Notes under the pieces: generated by a model
What the model was told of the DNA's origin: nothing
The model's input: the letters and a program-made list of their open reading frames with translations, nothing else
Database searches by the model: none
Shown here: positions 27,578 to 34,723 of the stretch, in pieces
How positions within the stretch are numbered: position 1 is the stretch's first letter
Layout: every line of letters begins with the position of its first letter
Source of the DNA: Bacteroidales bacterium
GTDB taxonomy: Bacteria; Bacteroidota; Bacteroidia; Bacteroidales; Tenuifilaceae
NCBI GenBank assembly: GCA_013376985.1
Contig: JACABB010000016.1
Coordinates: 36,842 to 100,841, forward strand
Direction: 5' to 3'
DNA length: 64,000 bases
Made by a program: the position numbers and the translations under genes

Positions 27578-27626
27578 AACCGCACCCTAAAAGTTGTATA
27601 TAACATTTGGGGTGCGGTTTTTTTTG
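27578..27626 (+). terminator. Intrinsic terminator at the end of the 21-bp array
   Basis: A perfect 10-bp stem AACCGCACCC / GGGTGCGGTT (27578-27587 and 27610-27619) with a 22-base loop is followed by a T run. It lies 7 bp after the last repeat unit and points in the plus direction. Confidence 0.85.
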
Positions 27627-27679
27627 TAGGGCTTCTTTTTAAGTTATCCAAATTAAAATTCTGTATCATTAGAACTAAA

Positions 27680-27717
27680 TCTTTTTACGGCGCTTTCCCT
27701 TTACTGATCATTTTCAT
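27680..27717 (-). pseudogene. Decayed start of a further GG-leader peptide gene
   Basis: Reading from the ATG at 27717 the first codons resemble the peptide genes, then a frameshift gives an early stop. GTAAAAAGATT is shared at the same relative place with the intact copy at 27762-27887. A cassette promoter block (TATTTTTG at 27748-27755) lies on its upstream side, as for the intact copies. Confidence 0.45.
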
Positions 27718-27761
27718 AATCATGTGTTTTTAGTTAAACATTTCGTTTATTTTTGTACCAG

Positions 27762-27887
27762 TTAAAGAAGGTGATCTTTTTGAGTTTCACCATCACCTCC
27801 CCCTCTGATTTGCATTAGTTCCTTTACTTTGAGAATTCTGAATCTTTTTACTGCCTTCTTTTCTCTCATTTTTTTTAGCGTTTTCAT
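27762..27887 (-). CDS. GG-leader peptide, copy A (41 residues)
   Basis: This is a small peptide gene that I infer from four related copies. The basic N-terminus starts MKTLKKMREKKAVKRF and the central part RILKVKELMQIRGG ends in a double glycine, followed by GDGETQKDHLL. The pattern L-x-x-K/N-E-L-x-Q-I-R/K-G-G is that of the natural-product precursor (GG-leader) peptides known in Bacteroidota, where a peptidase cleaves after Gly-Gly. The G-run here is five bases and the frame is intact. It lies divergent to the first TPR-CHAT gene copy. Coding is supported by synonymous codon changes between copies. Export and maturation are inferences. Confidence 0.7.
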   Translation of the reverse strand: MKTLKKMREKKAVKRFRILKVKELMQIRGGGDGETQKDHLL

Positions 27888-27918
27888 GATTTTGCATTTT
27901 AAATTAAACAATTAGGTC

Positions 27919-27926
27919 TATTTTTG
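27919..27926 (+). promoter_or_regulatory. Cassette promoter element before CHAT copy 1
   Basis: TATTTTTG fits TAnnTTTG and lies 30 bp before the ATG at 27957. The same element, inside a conserved block AATTAAACA...TATTTTTG, recurs at 27748, 28460, 30205, 30377 and 30557. Confidence 0.6.
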
Positions 27927-27956
27927 TTCCAACTAAAGAACATTAGGGCAATAATA

Positions 27957-28300
27957 ATGAATTCTTTCAAATTACAAGGTAATTCTTTGGCAATCAGTTT
28001 TCTTGTTTTACTATTAGCCTGTATTGTCCTTAACCCGCAGGAGATAAAAGCACAGCCGTTTACTGATGTCAACTATATAAATATACTTTACGATAGCAGT
28101 AGGGTTAACTATACAGCAGGGGATTATTCCAACGCCATAAAAGATTTGAACAAGATTCTTTTGCTGAAGGGCAAAGTATTTGCTGATTCCAAACCAAAGT
28201 ATTTTAGGGTTTAAAATCTGTTAAGGATAACTTGTAGAAGACAGGGTGATCTAAGTAGGATCATTGGTGATCTCAAAAAAAACTATGAATCAATTCTGAG
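27957..28300 (+). pseudogene. TPR-CHAT gene copy 1, broken after 86 codons
   Basis: The first 86 codons encode a signal peptide (ending QEIKAQ) and the start of the first TPR region, closely matching the full-length copy at 30595 (VNYTAGDY-NAI-DLN-ILLLK). A stop follows at 28212. Beyond it the DNA still resembles the intact gene (for example AGACAGGGTGATCTAAGTAGGATCATT) but with stops and shifts, up to about 28300. It is a decayed copy. Choosing ATG at 27957 rather than 27924 matches the other copies, since the earlier ATG overlaps the promoter. Confidence 0.75.
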
Positions 28301-28307
28301 CCTATTA

Positions 28308-28430
28308 CTAAACAATTTCATGATCTTTTTGAGTTTCATCCCCCCCTCTGATTTGTATTAGCTCATTAGCCTTAAGGGTTCTGATTCCCTTTGTCTTTTT
28401 GCTTTCTTTTTTTTTTCTAATCGCTTTCAT
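28308..28430 (-). CDS. GG-leader peptide, copy B (40 residues)
   Basis: This is the second copy of the peptide family: MKAIRKKKESKKTKGI, then RTLKANELIQIRGG, then DETQKDHEIV. The G-run spanning the Gly-Gly codons is seven bases (28340-28346 on the plus strand as C) and keeps the frame. The short tail shares T-Q-K-D-H with copies A and D. It is divergent to the second TPR-CHAT gene, whose start is 66 bp away. No immunity or modification gene is seen beside it. Confidence 0.7.
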   Translation of the reverse strand: MKAIRKKKESKKTKGIRTLKANELIQIRGGDETQKDHEIV

Positions 28431-28459
28431 AATCTTAGGTTTTAGTTAAACATTTCGTG

Positions 28460-28467
28460 TATTTTTG
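28460..28467 (+). promoter_or_regulatory. Cassette promoter element before CHAT copy 2
   Basis: TATTTTTG lies 29 bp before the GTG start at 28497, in the same conserved block as the other cassette copies. Confidence 0.6.
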
Positions 28468-28496
28468 TTCCTGCAAGGAACAATAACGCAATTATA

Positions 28497-30176
28497 GTGA
28501 ATTCTTTCAAATCACAACTTAATTTCCTGATACTCAAAATTTTTATTTTGCTATTGGCGGATATCCCTTTTAGTTTGTTAAGGGTAAACGCTCAGCAGTT
28601 AACGAGCACAAGTAATATAAATGCGCTCTATGATAGTGCATTGGTCTATTATAGAGCCGCAAATTATAATGGTGCGATACAAAATTTTGATAAGGTACTA
28701 TTATTTAAAAACAATATCCATGAGGATATAAACCCTAAATACTTTAAAGTATATAACTGGTTGGGATTAATCTATAAAAAACAAGGCGATTTAAGTAGAG
28801 CCATTGACTTCTACAAAAAAGCGATTGAAAAAACCTCTGAAAGCTATTACATATCACTAATCAACGATAATCTTGCCAATATTTATTCCTTAAAGGGCGA
28901 TTACGCAACGGCTATCTCTTATTTTGAGAATACCCTATCAGTACTTGAAAAAAGTGATGATGTGAATAAGTATCGCTATATGGCTGATAACTTCCATAAC
29001 CTTGGGTATGCGTATCGTAAGTTGGGTAATTACAACATGGCTAGGATTAGCTATCTAAAAAGCATACAGCTTGCAGAAAAAAATCAGATAGGAGGAGTGG
29101 GTGAAACCTACTACAATTGTGGGTTGACCTACCAAAAATTGGATAGCTTGAATAGAGCAGATTTCTGTTTTAAAAAGGCAATTGCATGTAATACAAAGGA
29201 ATTTGGCGAAAACCACTACATGACTGCAATGTCATATATGAACTATGGCCTTTTTTATTCTGAAATAGGCGAATTTTCAAAGAGTGAGCAACTTTACCAA
29301 AGGGCATATAGAATTATAATTAATACGCTAGGAAGCAAACACCTCTACACCTCTTTTTGTTTGAAAAATAACGGACTGCTATTTTACCGTAATGGTAAAT
29401 ACAAGCAAGCACTAGAGTACTACCAAAAATCTTTAATCTCAAAGATTAATAATTTCAACGATAGTTCGGTATACACAAACCCCAGAGAAGATGTGCTGCC
29501 AGATATGGATCTGCTGGATATCCTTAAACTAAAAGCGCAAGCCTTCGGACAATTAGCAGAGCAAGAAAACAAAGTTGAGAACCTTAAGGCAGCCCTTGCT
29601 ACCCTACAGCTTACAGCCACATTTACTGAACAACTTCGTACAGGTTATCTATATGAGGGGTCTAAATTGCAGCTGGCAGCAAAGGAGCATGAAACCTACC
29701 TACTAGGAGTAAGTATTGGCAACTCGTTGTACAATATTACAGGCGATTCTAAGTATGCGGGTATAGCATTCCGATACGCCGAGTACAGCAAGTACGCCGT
29801 ACTAAGGGAACTGAAAAATGATGAAATGGCCAAAGGGATTGCTGGAATACCCGATAGTATTAGCGATAATGAACGAAAGGTAAAACAGCAAATCGCCAGC
29901 CTTAGAATGCAGGTGGAGGATGAAAGCAAGCTGGAACATCCCAACAGATTGAAGATAGATGGGTGGAACGGACAACTGTTCAACCTTACACAGAAACGTG
30001 AAGGGTTGGTACAGCTGCTTGAAAATAATTACCCCGAATACTACAAGCAGAAATACAGCAACCAAGTGGTAAGCATACCCCAGCTACAAAAGGCTATGGA
30101 TAAAAAGAAGGCTGCCCAATTCACCTTTTGGACAGCCCCTTTATTTTTCCCATTCTCAGATACATCCTTAATCTAA
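28497..30176 (+). CDS. TPR protein, CHAT gene copy 2, C-terminally truncated
   Basis: This 559-residue protein has a signal peptide (ending LLRVNAQ) and about eight tetratricopeptide-like units, closely similar to residues 1-520 of the full copy at 30595. It diverges after QLQKAMDKKKA, exactly where a hairpin with a GCTGTCC arm begins, so it lacks the whole CHAT peptidase domain and the C-terminal membrane anchor. The start is GTG where the two paralogues use ATG. It could be a decoy or scaffold form, or simply a degraded copy. The next cassette begins about 30 bp after the stop. Confidence 0.7.
   Translation: MNSFKSQLNFLILKIFILLLADIPFSLLRVNAQQLTSTSNINALYDSALVYYRAANYNGAIQNFDKVLLFKNNIHEDINPKYFKVYNWLGLIYKKQGDLSRAIDFYKKAIEKTSESYYISLINDNLANIYSLKGDYATAISYFENTLSVLEKSDDVNKYRYMADNFHNLGYAYRKLGNYNMARISYLKSIQLAEKNQIGGVGETYYNCGLTYQKLDSLNRADFCFKKAIACNTKEFGENHYMTAMSYMNYGLFYSEIGEFSKSEQLYQRAYRIIINTLGSKHLYTSFCLKNNGLLFYRNGKYKQALEYYQKSLISKINNFNDSSVYTNPREDVLPDMDLLDILKLKAQAFGQLAEQENKVENLKAALATLQLTATFTEQLRTGYLYEGSKLQLAAKEHETYLLGVSIGNSLYNITGDSKYAGIAFRYAEYSKYAVLRELKNDEMAKGIAGIPDSISDNERKVKQQIASLRMQVEDESKLEHPNRLKIDGWNGQLFNLTQKREGLVQLLENNYPEYYKQKYSNQVVSIPQLQKAMDKKKAAQFTFWTAPLFFPFSDTSLI
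30110..30150 (+). terminator. Hairpin at the truncation point of CHAT copy 2
   Basis: GGCTGCCCAA pairs with TTGGACAGCC (one mismatch), followed by CCTTTATTTTT. It coincides with loss of homology to the intact copy. The arm TTTTGGACAGC also occurs in reverse at 26978, so it may be the scar of a small mobile element as well as a terminator. Confidence 0.55.
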
Positions 30177-30204
30177 ACATTCGCTTTTAATTAAACATTT
30201 AGTT

Positions 30205-30212
30205 TATTTTTG
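30205..30212 (+). promoter_or_regulatory. Cassette promoter element pointing into peptide copy C
   Basis: TATTTTTG in the conserved block, with no CHAT gene downstream. Transcription from it would run antisense through the peptide gene at 30250-30345. Confidence 0.5.
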
Positions 30213-30249
30213 TTTTGACTGCTAACGAATTATACCATCTTTTAGAGTT

Positions 30250-30345
30250 TCATCCCCCCCCTTTGATTTGCACTAATTCTTTTGTCTTAAGGACTTTGAA
30301 TCTTTTTACTGATTTTTTTTGTTTCATTTTTTTTAATGTTTTCAT
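30250..30345 (-). CDS. GG-leader peptide, copy C, frameshifted after Gly-Gly
   Basis: MKTLKKMKQKKSVKRF then KVLKTKELVQIKGGG and stop, 31 residues. The G-run is eight bases (30254-30261, C on the plus strand). With seven bases the frame would continue as DETLKDGIIR and stop at 30222, matching copy B (DETQKDHEIV). So this copy is switched off just after the predicted cleavage site by a single-base run expansion. That is the hallmark of slipped-strand phase variation, or of simple decay. Confidence 0.65.
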   Translation of the reverse strand: MKTLKKMKQKKSVKRFKVLKTKELVQIKGGG

Positions 30346-30376
30346 GACTTTAGGTTTTAAATTAGACCATTCGGTT

Positions 30377-30384
30377 TATTTTTG
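30377..30384 (+). promoter_or_regulatory. Cassette promoter element pointing into peptide copy D
   Basis: TATTTTTG in the conserved block, 14 bp beyond the 3' end of peptide copy D and directed antisense into it. Confidence 0.5.
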
Positions 30385-30397
30385 TTTTCATTGCTAA

Positions 30398-30526
30398 TTA
30401 AAAATCATGATCTTTTTGAGTTATAGGAGCATTATCCCCCCCCCTGATTTGCATTAACTCCTTTGCGTTAAGAGTTGTGAACCCTTGAATAGCACTTTTT
30501 TCTTTAGTTTTTCCAATCGTTTTCAT
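30398..30526 (-). CDS. GG-leader peptide, copy D (42 residues)
   Basis: The fourth copy reads MKTIGKTKEKSAIQGF, then TTLNAKELMQIRGG, then DNAPITQKDHDF. The G-run is nine bases (30436-30444) and in frame because the preceding Arg codon is AGG rather than AGA. The tail keeps T-Q-K-D-H. It is divergent to the full-length CHAT gene with 68 bp between the starts. This copy has the most changed N-terminus of the set but keeps the E-L-M-Q-I-R-G-G core. Confidence 0.7.
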   Translation of the reverse strand: MKTIGKTKEKSAIQGFTTLNAKELMQIRGGDNAPITQKDHDF

Positions 30527-30556
30527 AGTTGTAAGATTTAAATTAAACAATTCGTT

Positions 30557-30564
30557 TATTTTTG
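30557..30564 (+). promoter_or_regulatory. Cassette promoter element before the full-length CHAT gene
   Basis: TATTTTTG lies 31 bp before the ATG at 30595. The in-frame ATG at 30562 falls inside this element, which argues against it as the start. Confidence 0.6.
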
Positions 30565-30594
30565 TACCCGTTAAAGAACATTAACGCAATAATA

Positions 30595-33357
30595 ATGATT
30601 TCTTTTAGAACACAGTTTAATTCCCTGACAACCAAAATTTTTGTTTTACTTTCTGTGGGCATTTCCCTTAGCCTGTCGGGGGTAGCACAACAATTTACCG
30701 ATACTAGCTATGTAAATATCCTTTACGATAGCAGCAAGGTTAACTATACAGCCGGGGATTATCCCAACGCCATAAGAGATTTGAATAGAATTCTATTGTT
30801 AAAAAGCAAAATGCCTGAAGATTCTAACCCTGAATATTTCAAAGTGTACAACAGGTTAGGATTGATATACAAAAAGCAGGGTGATTTAAGCATGGCTATT
30901 GATTTCTACAAAAAAGCAATAGAAAACACCTCCGAAAGTTATTACATATCACTAATCAACGATAATCTTGCAAATATTTACTCCTTAAGGGGAGATTACG
31001 CAAAGGCTATATACTGCTACGAGAACACTATATCAGAGCTTGAGAAAAGTAATGAGAAGCAAAAATATCGCTATATCACTGAAAACTACCATAACCTTGG
31101 ATATTCCTACTACAAGTTAGGGGATTATGATCGTGCTAGGAGCAACTACCTAAAAAGCATTCAACTTGCTGAAAAGAATCAGCTAGGAGGAGTGGGTGAA
31201 ACCTATTATAATTGTGGACAAACCTACCAGAAGCTGGATAGCCTGAGCAAAGCCGACTACTTCTTTAAAACGGCGATAAGCTACTACTCCAAGGAGTTTG
31301 GTGGAAATCACTACATGACCGGGATGGCATATATGAACTATGCCTTCTTTTACTCCGAGATAGGTGAGTATGCAAAGAGCGAACAACTTTATAAAAAAGC
31401 GTATAAAACCTTAGCCGGTACGCTTGGGGGTAAACACCTTTACACATCTTTATGCCTTAAGCATAATGGGATTTTATGCTACCGAACAGGTAGTTACAAG
31501 CAGGCACTAAAATACTACCAGCAATCCCTAGTATCCAAAATATATAGTTTTAACGATAGTTCGGTGTATGTAAACCCAAATTCGGATATACTCCCCGATA
31601 TAGATTTGCTGGATATACTTAAACTAAAGGCACAAGCCTTTGAGAAATTGGCAGAACACGAGGACATGGAGGAAAATCTTAAAGCAGCCCTTTCCACGCT
31701 TGTGCTTACCGCTACTCTTATTGAGAGGCTACGTACAGGTTATCTATACGAAGGTTCTAAACTACAACTAGCAGCACAAGAGCATGAAACTTACCTGCTA
31801 GGGGTAAGTATTGCCAATTCGCTGTACAACATTACTGGCGATTCTAAGTATGCGGGTATCGCATTTAGGTACGCCGAGTACAGCAAGTACGCCGTACTAA
31901 GGGAGCTGAAGAATGATGAGATGGCAAAGGGCATTGCAGGAATTCCCGATAGCATTAGTGATAATGAACGAAAGGTAAAACAGCAAATTGCCAGCCTTAG
32001 AATGCAGGTTGAGGATGAAAGCAAGCTGGAGCATCCTAACAGAGCAAGGATAGACCTTTGGAATAAACAGCAATTCACCCTTTCGCAAAAACTTGAAGGG
32101 CTAATGCAACGGCTTGAGAGCCGCTACCCTGAGTACTATAAGCAGAAGTACAGCAACCAAGTTGTAAGTGTTACTCAACTCCAAAAGTCAATGGGCAAAA
32201 AGGAGGCTATACTTGAATACGTGCTAGGCGATAAAGAGCTGTACACCTTTGCCATTACTAAAGATACGTTTTTACTGGTAAGGCAGGAAGCCGATACTAC
32301 CTTTTACTCAAACCTTTGCTTTTTAGAAAGCACTTTTCATAACCAGTACTCAATGGGTTACTATAAGTATATGGATGCAGCGTATGCCCTCTACAAAAAG
32401 CTGATTTACCCGGTTGAACCCCTGCTTACTAACAAGAATTTACTTATAATCCCCGATGGCGGGTTGAACCTTATCGCTTTTGATGCCCTTATAGATAAAC
32501 TCTATACTGATGATAGCCGTAATTATTCCAAGGGGTCGTATTTGCTAAGAAAATACCCCATAGGTTACGCATATTCCGCCACGCTGTATAGCAATTCCCT
32601 AAACAGCGTTCATGTCAGTTCCCCCAATTTTCTTGGAATTGCGCCCGATTATAAAAACTCCAAAGACTCTCTGGTTGATGTTCCGCTGGGTTTGCAAAGC
32701 GTAAAAAGGATTGCACGGCTAACCTTTGGGAAATCGTTAACAGGAGTTAATGCCACCAAAGAAGCCTTTATGAAGTATAGCAAGAGGTACGGTATTATCC
32801 ATTTCTACGCCCACGGTGGTGATGATACCCTTAATCCCGCAAACTCCAACCTCTGCCTAACGCCCTCCTCCTCTGATTCAGCAGACAATGGCTACCTACA
32901 TGCTTGGGAGGTTTACAATATGCAGCTGAACGCCCAGCTGGTGGTGCTGGCATCGTGTTATTCTGGGTCAGGAAAACTATCGAAGGGGGAAGGTGTGCTA
33001 AGCATAAGCCGAAGCTTTATGTATGCAGGAAGCCAATCGGTGGTGATGTCGCTATGGGCAGCGGCTCATAAACCAACAAGCGAAATACTAAACGATTTTT
33101 ACCTAAACCTTTTAAAGGGAATGCGGAAGGATGAAGCCCTAAGGCTTGCCAAGCTAAAGTATCTTGACAATGATAAGCAGGTTTATGTGCATCCACGATT
33201 TTGGGCGGGTTTAGTTGTAAATGGCAACCAGAATAAGATATTCAGCTACTGGTTTCTAAAGAGAGGAATTGTTGTAGTTGTCCTAATTTCAACTTTATTC
33301 CTTGCTTTTTGGAAACGGAGGGTGATAAAAAGGGTGGTGAGTAAAACAAGAAACTAA
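30595..33357 (+). CDS. Exported TPR-CHAT cysteine peptidase, full-length copy 3
   Basis: This 920-residue protein has a signal peptide (ending LSGVAQ), about eight TPR-like units (residues 30-330), a helical linker, and a CHAT domain with the catalytic dyad H740 (IHFYAHGGDD) and C788 (VVLASCYSGSGKLSKGEG), followed by SRSFMYAGSQSVVMSLW. A C-terminal membrane helix (about residues 888-905) with a basic tail anchors it, so the peptidase would face the periplasm. CHAT is a caspase-like (clan CD) fold, and TPR-CHAT proteins in other systems are proteases gated by partners. Its divergent neighbours are the GG-leader peptides, which makes them candidate substrates or partners. This is an inference. 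Confidence 0.88.
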   Translation: MISFRTQFNSLTTKIFVLLSVGISLSLSGVAQQFTDTSYVNILYDSSKVNYTAGDYPNAIRDLNRILLLKSKMPEDSNPEYFKVYNRLGLIYKKQGDLSMAIDFYKKAIENTSESYYISLINDNLANIYSLRGDYAKAIYCYENTISELEKSNEKQKYRYITENYHNLGYSYYKLGDYDRARSNYLKSIQLAEKNQLGGVGETYYNCGQTYQKLDSLSKADYFFKTAISYYSKEFGGNHYMTGMAYMNYAFFYSEIGEYAKSEQLYKKAYKTLAGTLGGKHLYTSLCLKHNGILCYRTGSYKQALKYYQQSLVSKIYSFNDSSVYVNPNSDILPDIDLLDILKLKAQAFEKLAEHEDMEENLKAALSTLVLTATLIERLRTGYLYEGSKLQLAAQEHETYLLGVSIANSLYNITGDSKYAGIAFRYAEYSKYAVLRELKNDEMAKGIAGIPDSISDNERKVKQQIASLRMQVEDESKLEHPNRARIDLWNKQQFTLSQKLEGLMQRLESRYPEYYKQKYSNQVVSVTQLQKSMGKKEAILEYVLGDKELYTFAITKDTFLLVRQEADTTFYSNLCFLESTFHNQYSMGYYKYMDAAYALYKKLIYPVEPLLTNKNLLIIPDGGLNLIAFDALIDKLYTDDSRNYSKGSYLLRKYPIGYAYSATLYSNSLNSVHVSSPNFLGIAPDYKNSKDSLVDVPLGLQSVKRIARLTFGKSLTGVNATKEAFMKYSKRYGIIHFYAHGGDDTLNPANSNLCLTPSSSDSADNGYLHAWEVYNMQLNAQLVVLASCYSGSGKLSKGEGVLSISRSFMYAGSQSVVMSLWAAAHKPTSEILNDFYLNLLKGMRKDEALRLAKLKYLDNDKQVYVHPRFWAGLVVNGNQNKIFSYWFLKRGIVVVVLISTLFLAFWKRRVIKRVVSKTRN

Positions 33358-33420
33358 GTCCCTTTGCAGACTCTTCCAGGTCTGGCGACGATGGAAGGTC
33401 TTGCTTTCTGGGGACAAAAA

Positions 33421-34281
33421 TTAATTGGTGATTTTTTTAAGAATCTTTTTGGCTTCTTTATAGTTATAGCCATTACTCTTTACTATGGTATTAAAAATAT
33501 TAATTGCTTTTTCCTTATCTCCCGTTTTTAGGTAACAAAGCCCCAAATACCATTGAGTCTGTGGAACGTAATCAAAGCCGCTCTGGTTGCTAAATGCCAA
33601 TTCGAGGTAGTTTGCTGCCACGCTATACTTGCCAATCTCCATCATATTTAGGCCAATTAATAGGTTCTTTTCAGCATCAATGGTTACTGTTGATGGCAAA
33701 TCCTTTAAGAGCATCATGGAATTGATGTATTCCCCCTCCATGTACTTTTTTCTGGCAACATCCAAAGAATGGTTAATTAATAGATAAATATCCTTGTCGT
33801 TAAGCGGAGAATAATACTTGGCATACAACCCGTTTTCCAATGTGTCGGTAGGTTGAGAATAGTATGCTACCCCTCCACCAGCAATAAGTAATACTGCAAA
33901 GGAAGCGGCAATTAGCCAGTATTTAATATTTATACCAATAGCGTACATTTTAGAGATTTTATATTCCCGTCTTTGAGAGGCCTTGTAGGCATTAAAAGTC
34001 TTTCCAATATCCTCCGGAGAACTATTCGTTTCATTCTGCTGGTTATCCTCATTAAAAGGGTTCATTTTTTTGAATAGCGCCTTCTCAAACTTGAGCTGAT
34101 CGGCAGGGCTTAGCAAATTTCTATAGTATAGTTTTGCTTCAATATTAAATATTTCCTCCTCATAGATTTTTGATATATGCTTATCCTCAAGTATTGCATC
34201 CGAAACCAAGGACATTATTTTCTGTGGAAGCTCGTTTAGTATAAAAGCTTTAATCGTATTTCTGTTAATCTCTAAATTCAT
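33421..34281 (-). CDS. Membrane protein with C-terminal TPR repeats, anti-sigma-like layout
   Basis: This 286-residue protein has a helical N-terminus of about 115 residues, one membrane helix (about residues 123-143, YWLIAASFAVLLIAGGGVAYY), and an outer part with TPR-like units (LIGLNMMEIGKYSVAANYLELA, WYLGLCYLKTGDKEKAINIF). The layout resembles Bacteroidota anti-sigma-type or TPR membrane proteins, but I see no zinc-binding anti-sigma motif. It converges with the full CHAT gene and ends 63 bp from it, so it may belong to the same locus. Its function is unknown. Confidence 0.6.
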   Translation of the reverse strand: MNLEINRNTIKAFILNELPQKIMSLVSDAILEDKHISKIYEEEIFNIEAKLYYRNLLSPADQLKFEKALFKKMNPFNEDNQQNETNSSPEDIGKTFNAYKASQRREYKISKMYAIGINIKYWLIAASFAVLLIAGGGVAYYSQPTDTLENGLYAKYYSPLNDKDIYLLINHSLDVARKKYMEGEYINSMMLLKDLPSTVTIDAEKNLLIGLNMMEIGKYSVAANYLELAFSNQSGFDYVPQTQWYLGLCYLKTGDKEKAINIFNTIVKSNGYNYKEAKKILKKITN

Positions 34282-34527
34282 AGATAGTATATTTTATGTA
34301 CGGTGTATATTAATGATTACAATATTAATAAAAAACATTAAAACAACAAGCAAACTAATTTATATTGTTAATATAAGTAGCATTAAATACGTATTTAGTG
34401 TTTCAGAAGATTCATTTGCTAAAATATTATTTATGTGTAGGAAAAAGATATTTTGAGAGGTTCGGGAAGTAAAATCTCGGGGTAAAGTTTAGTATGCAAG
34501 GAATTATTAGGGTAGCAATACAACAAG

Positions 34528-34721
34528 CAATGTCGTTTAGTTAGGATTTAATTCCTATAAGTTAGGGATTAGCTCCGCTGAGTTTCCAACGGTCAGTTCC
34601 TGCCTTTGCAGGAATCGAGCGTGTTTTGCGAGTTCGCCGTAAGGCAATGACGGTAAAAACGGTGTACATACCCCTTGTCATTCCGCACTTGATGCGGAAT
34701 CTTCTTAACTAAACGACATTG
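34528..34721. mobile_element. MITE-like element with perfect 16-bp terminal inverted repeats
   Basis: CAATGTCGTTTAGTTA (34528-34543) and its exact reverse complement (34706-34721) bound a 194-bp segment with no coding capacity. Inside are smaller stems (TCCGCACTTGATGCGGA, CCTGCCTTTGCAGG). The rest of the 34282-34723 gap is A/T-rich without a gene. Such elements move with a transposase supplied elsewhere. The matching transposase is not in this window. Confidence 0.7.
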
Positions 34722-34723
34722 AA

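Noticed and set aside
27310..27603. A 97-codon plus-strand frame in the array
   Set aside because: It starts after a stop in unit 4, has no signal, and covers only part of the array. The repeat explains it.
27220..27669. A 149-codon minus-strand frame through the 21-bp array
   Set aside because: The 21-bp unit has no stops in several frames on both strands, so open frames arise from the repeat. This frame also runs through a clear terminator stem.
30595..33357. The CHAT gene as part of a type III-E CRISPR (Craspase-like) system
   Set aside because: It has a signal peptide and membrane anchor, so the CHAT domain is outside the cytoplasm, and no Cas gene or array is present.
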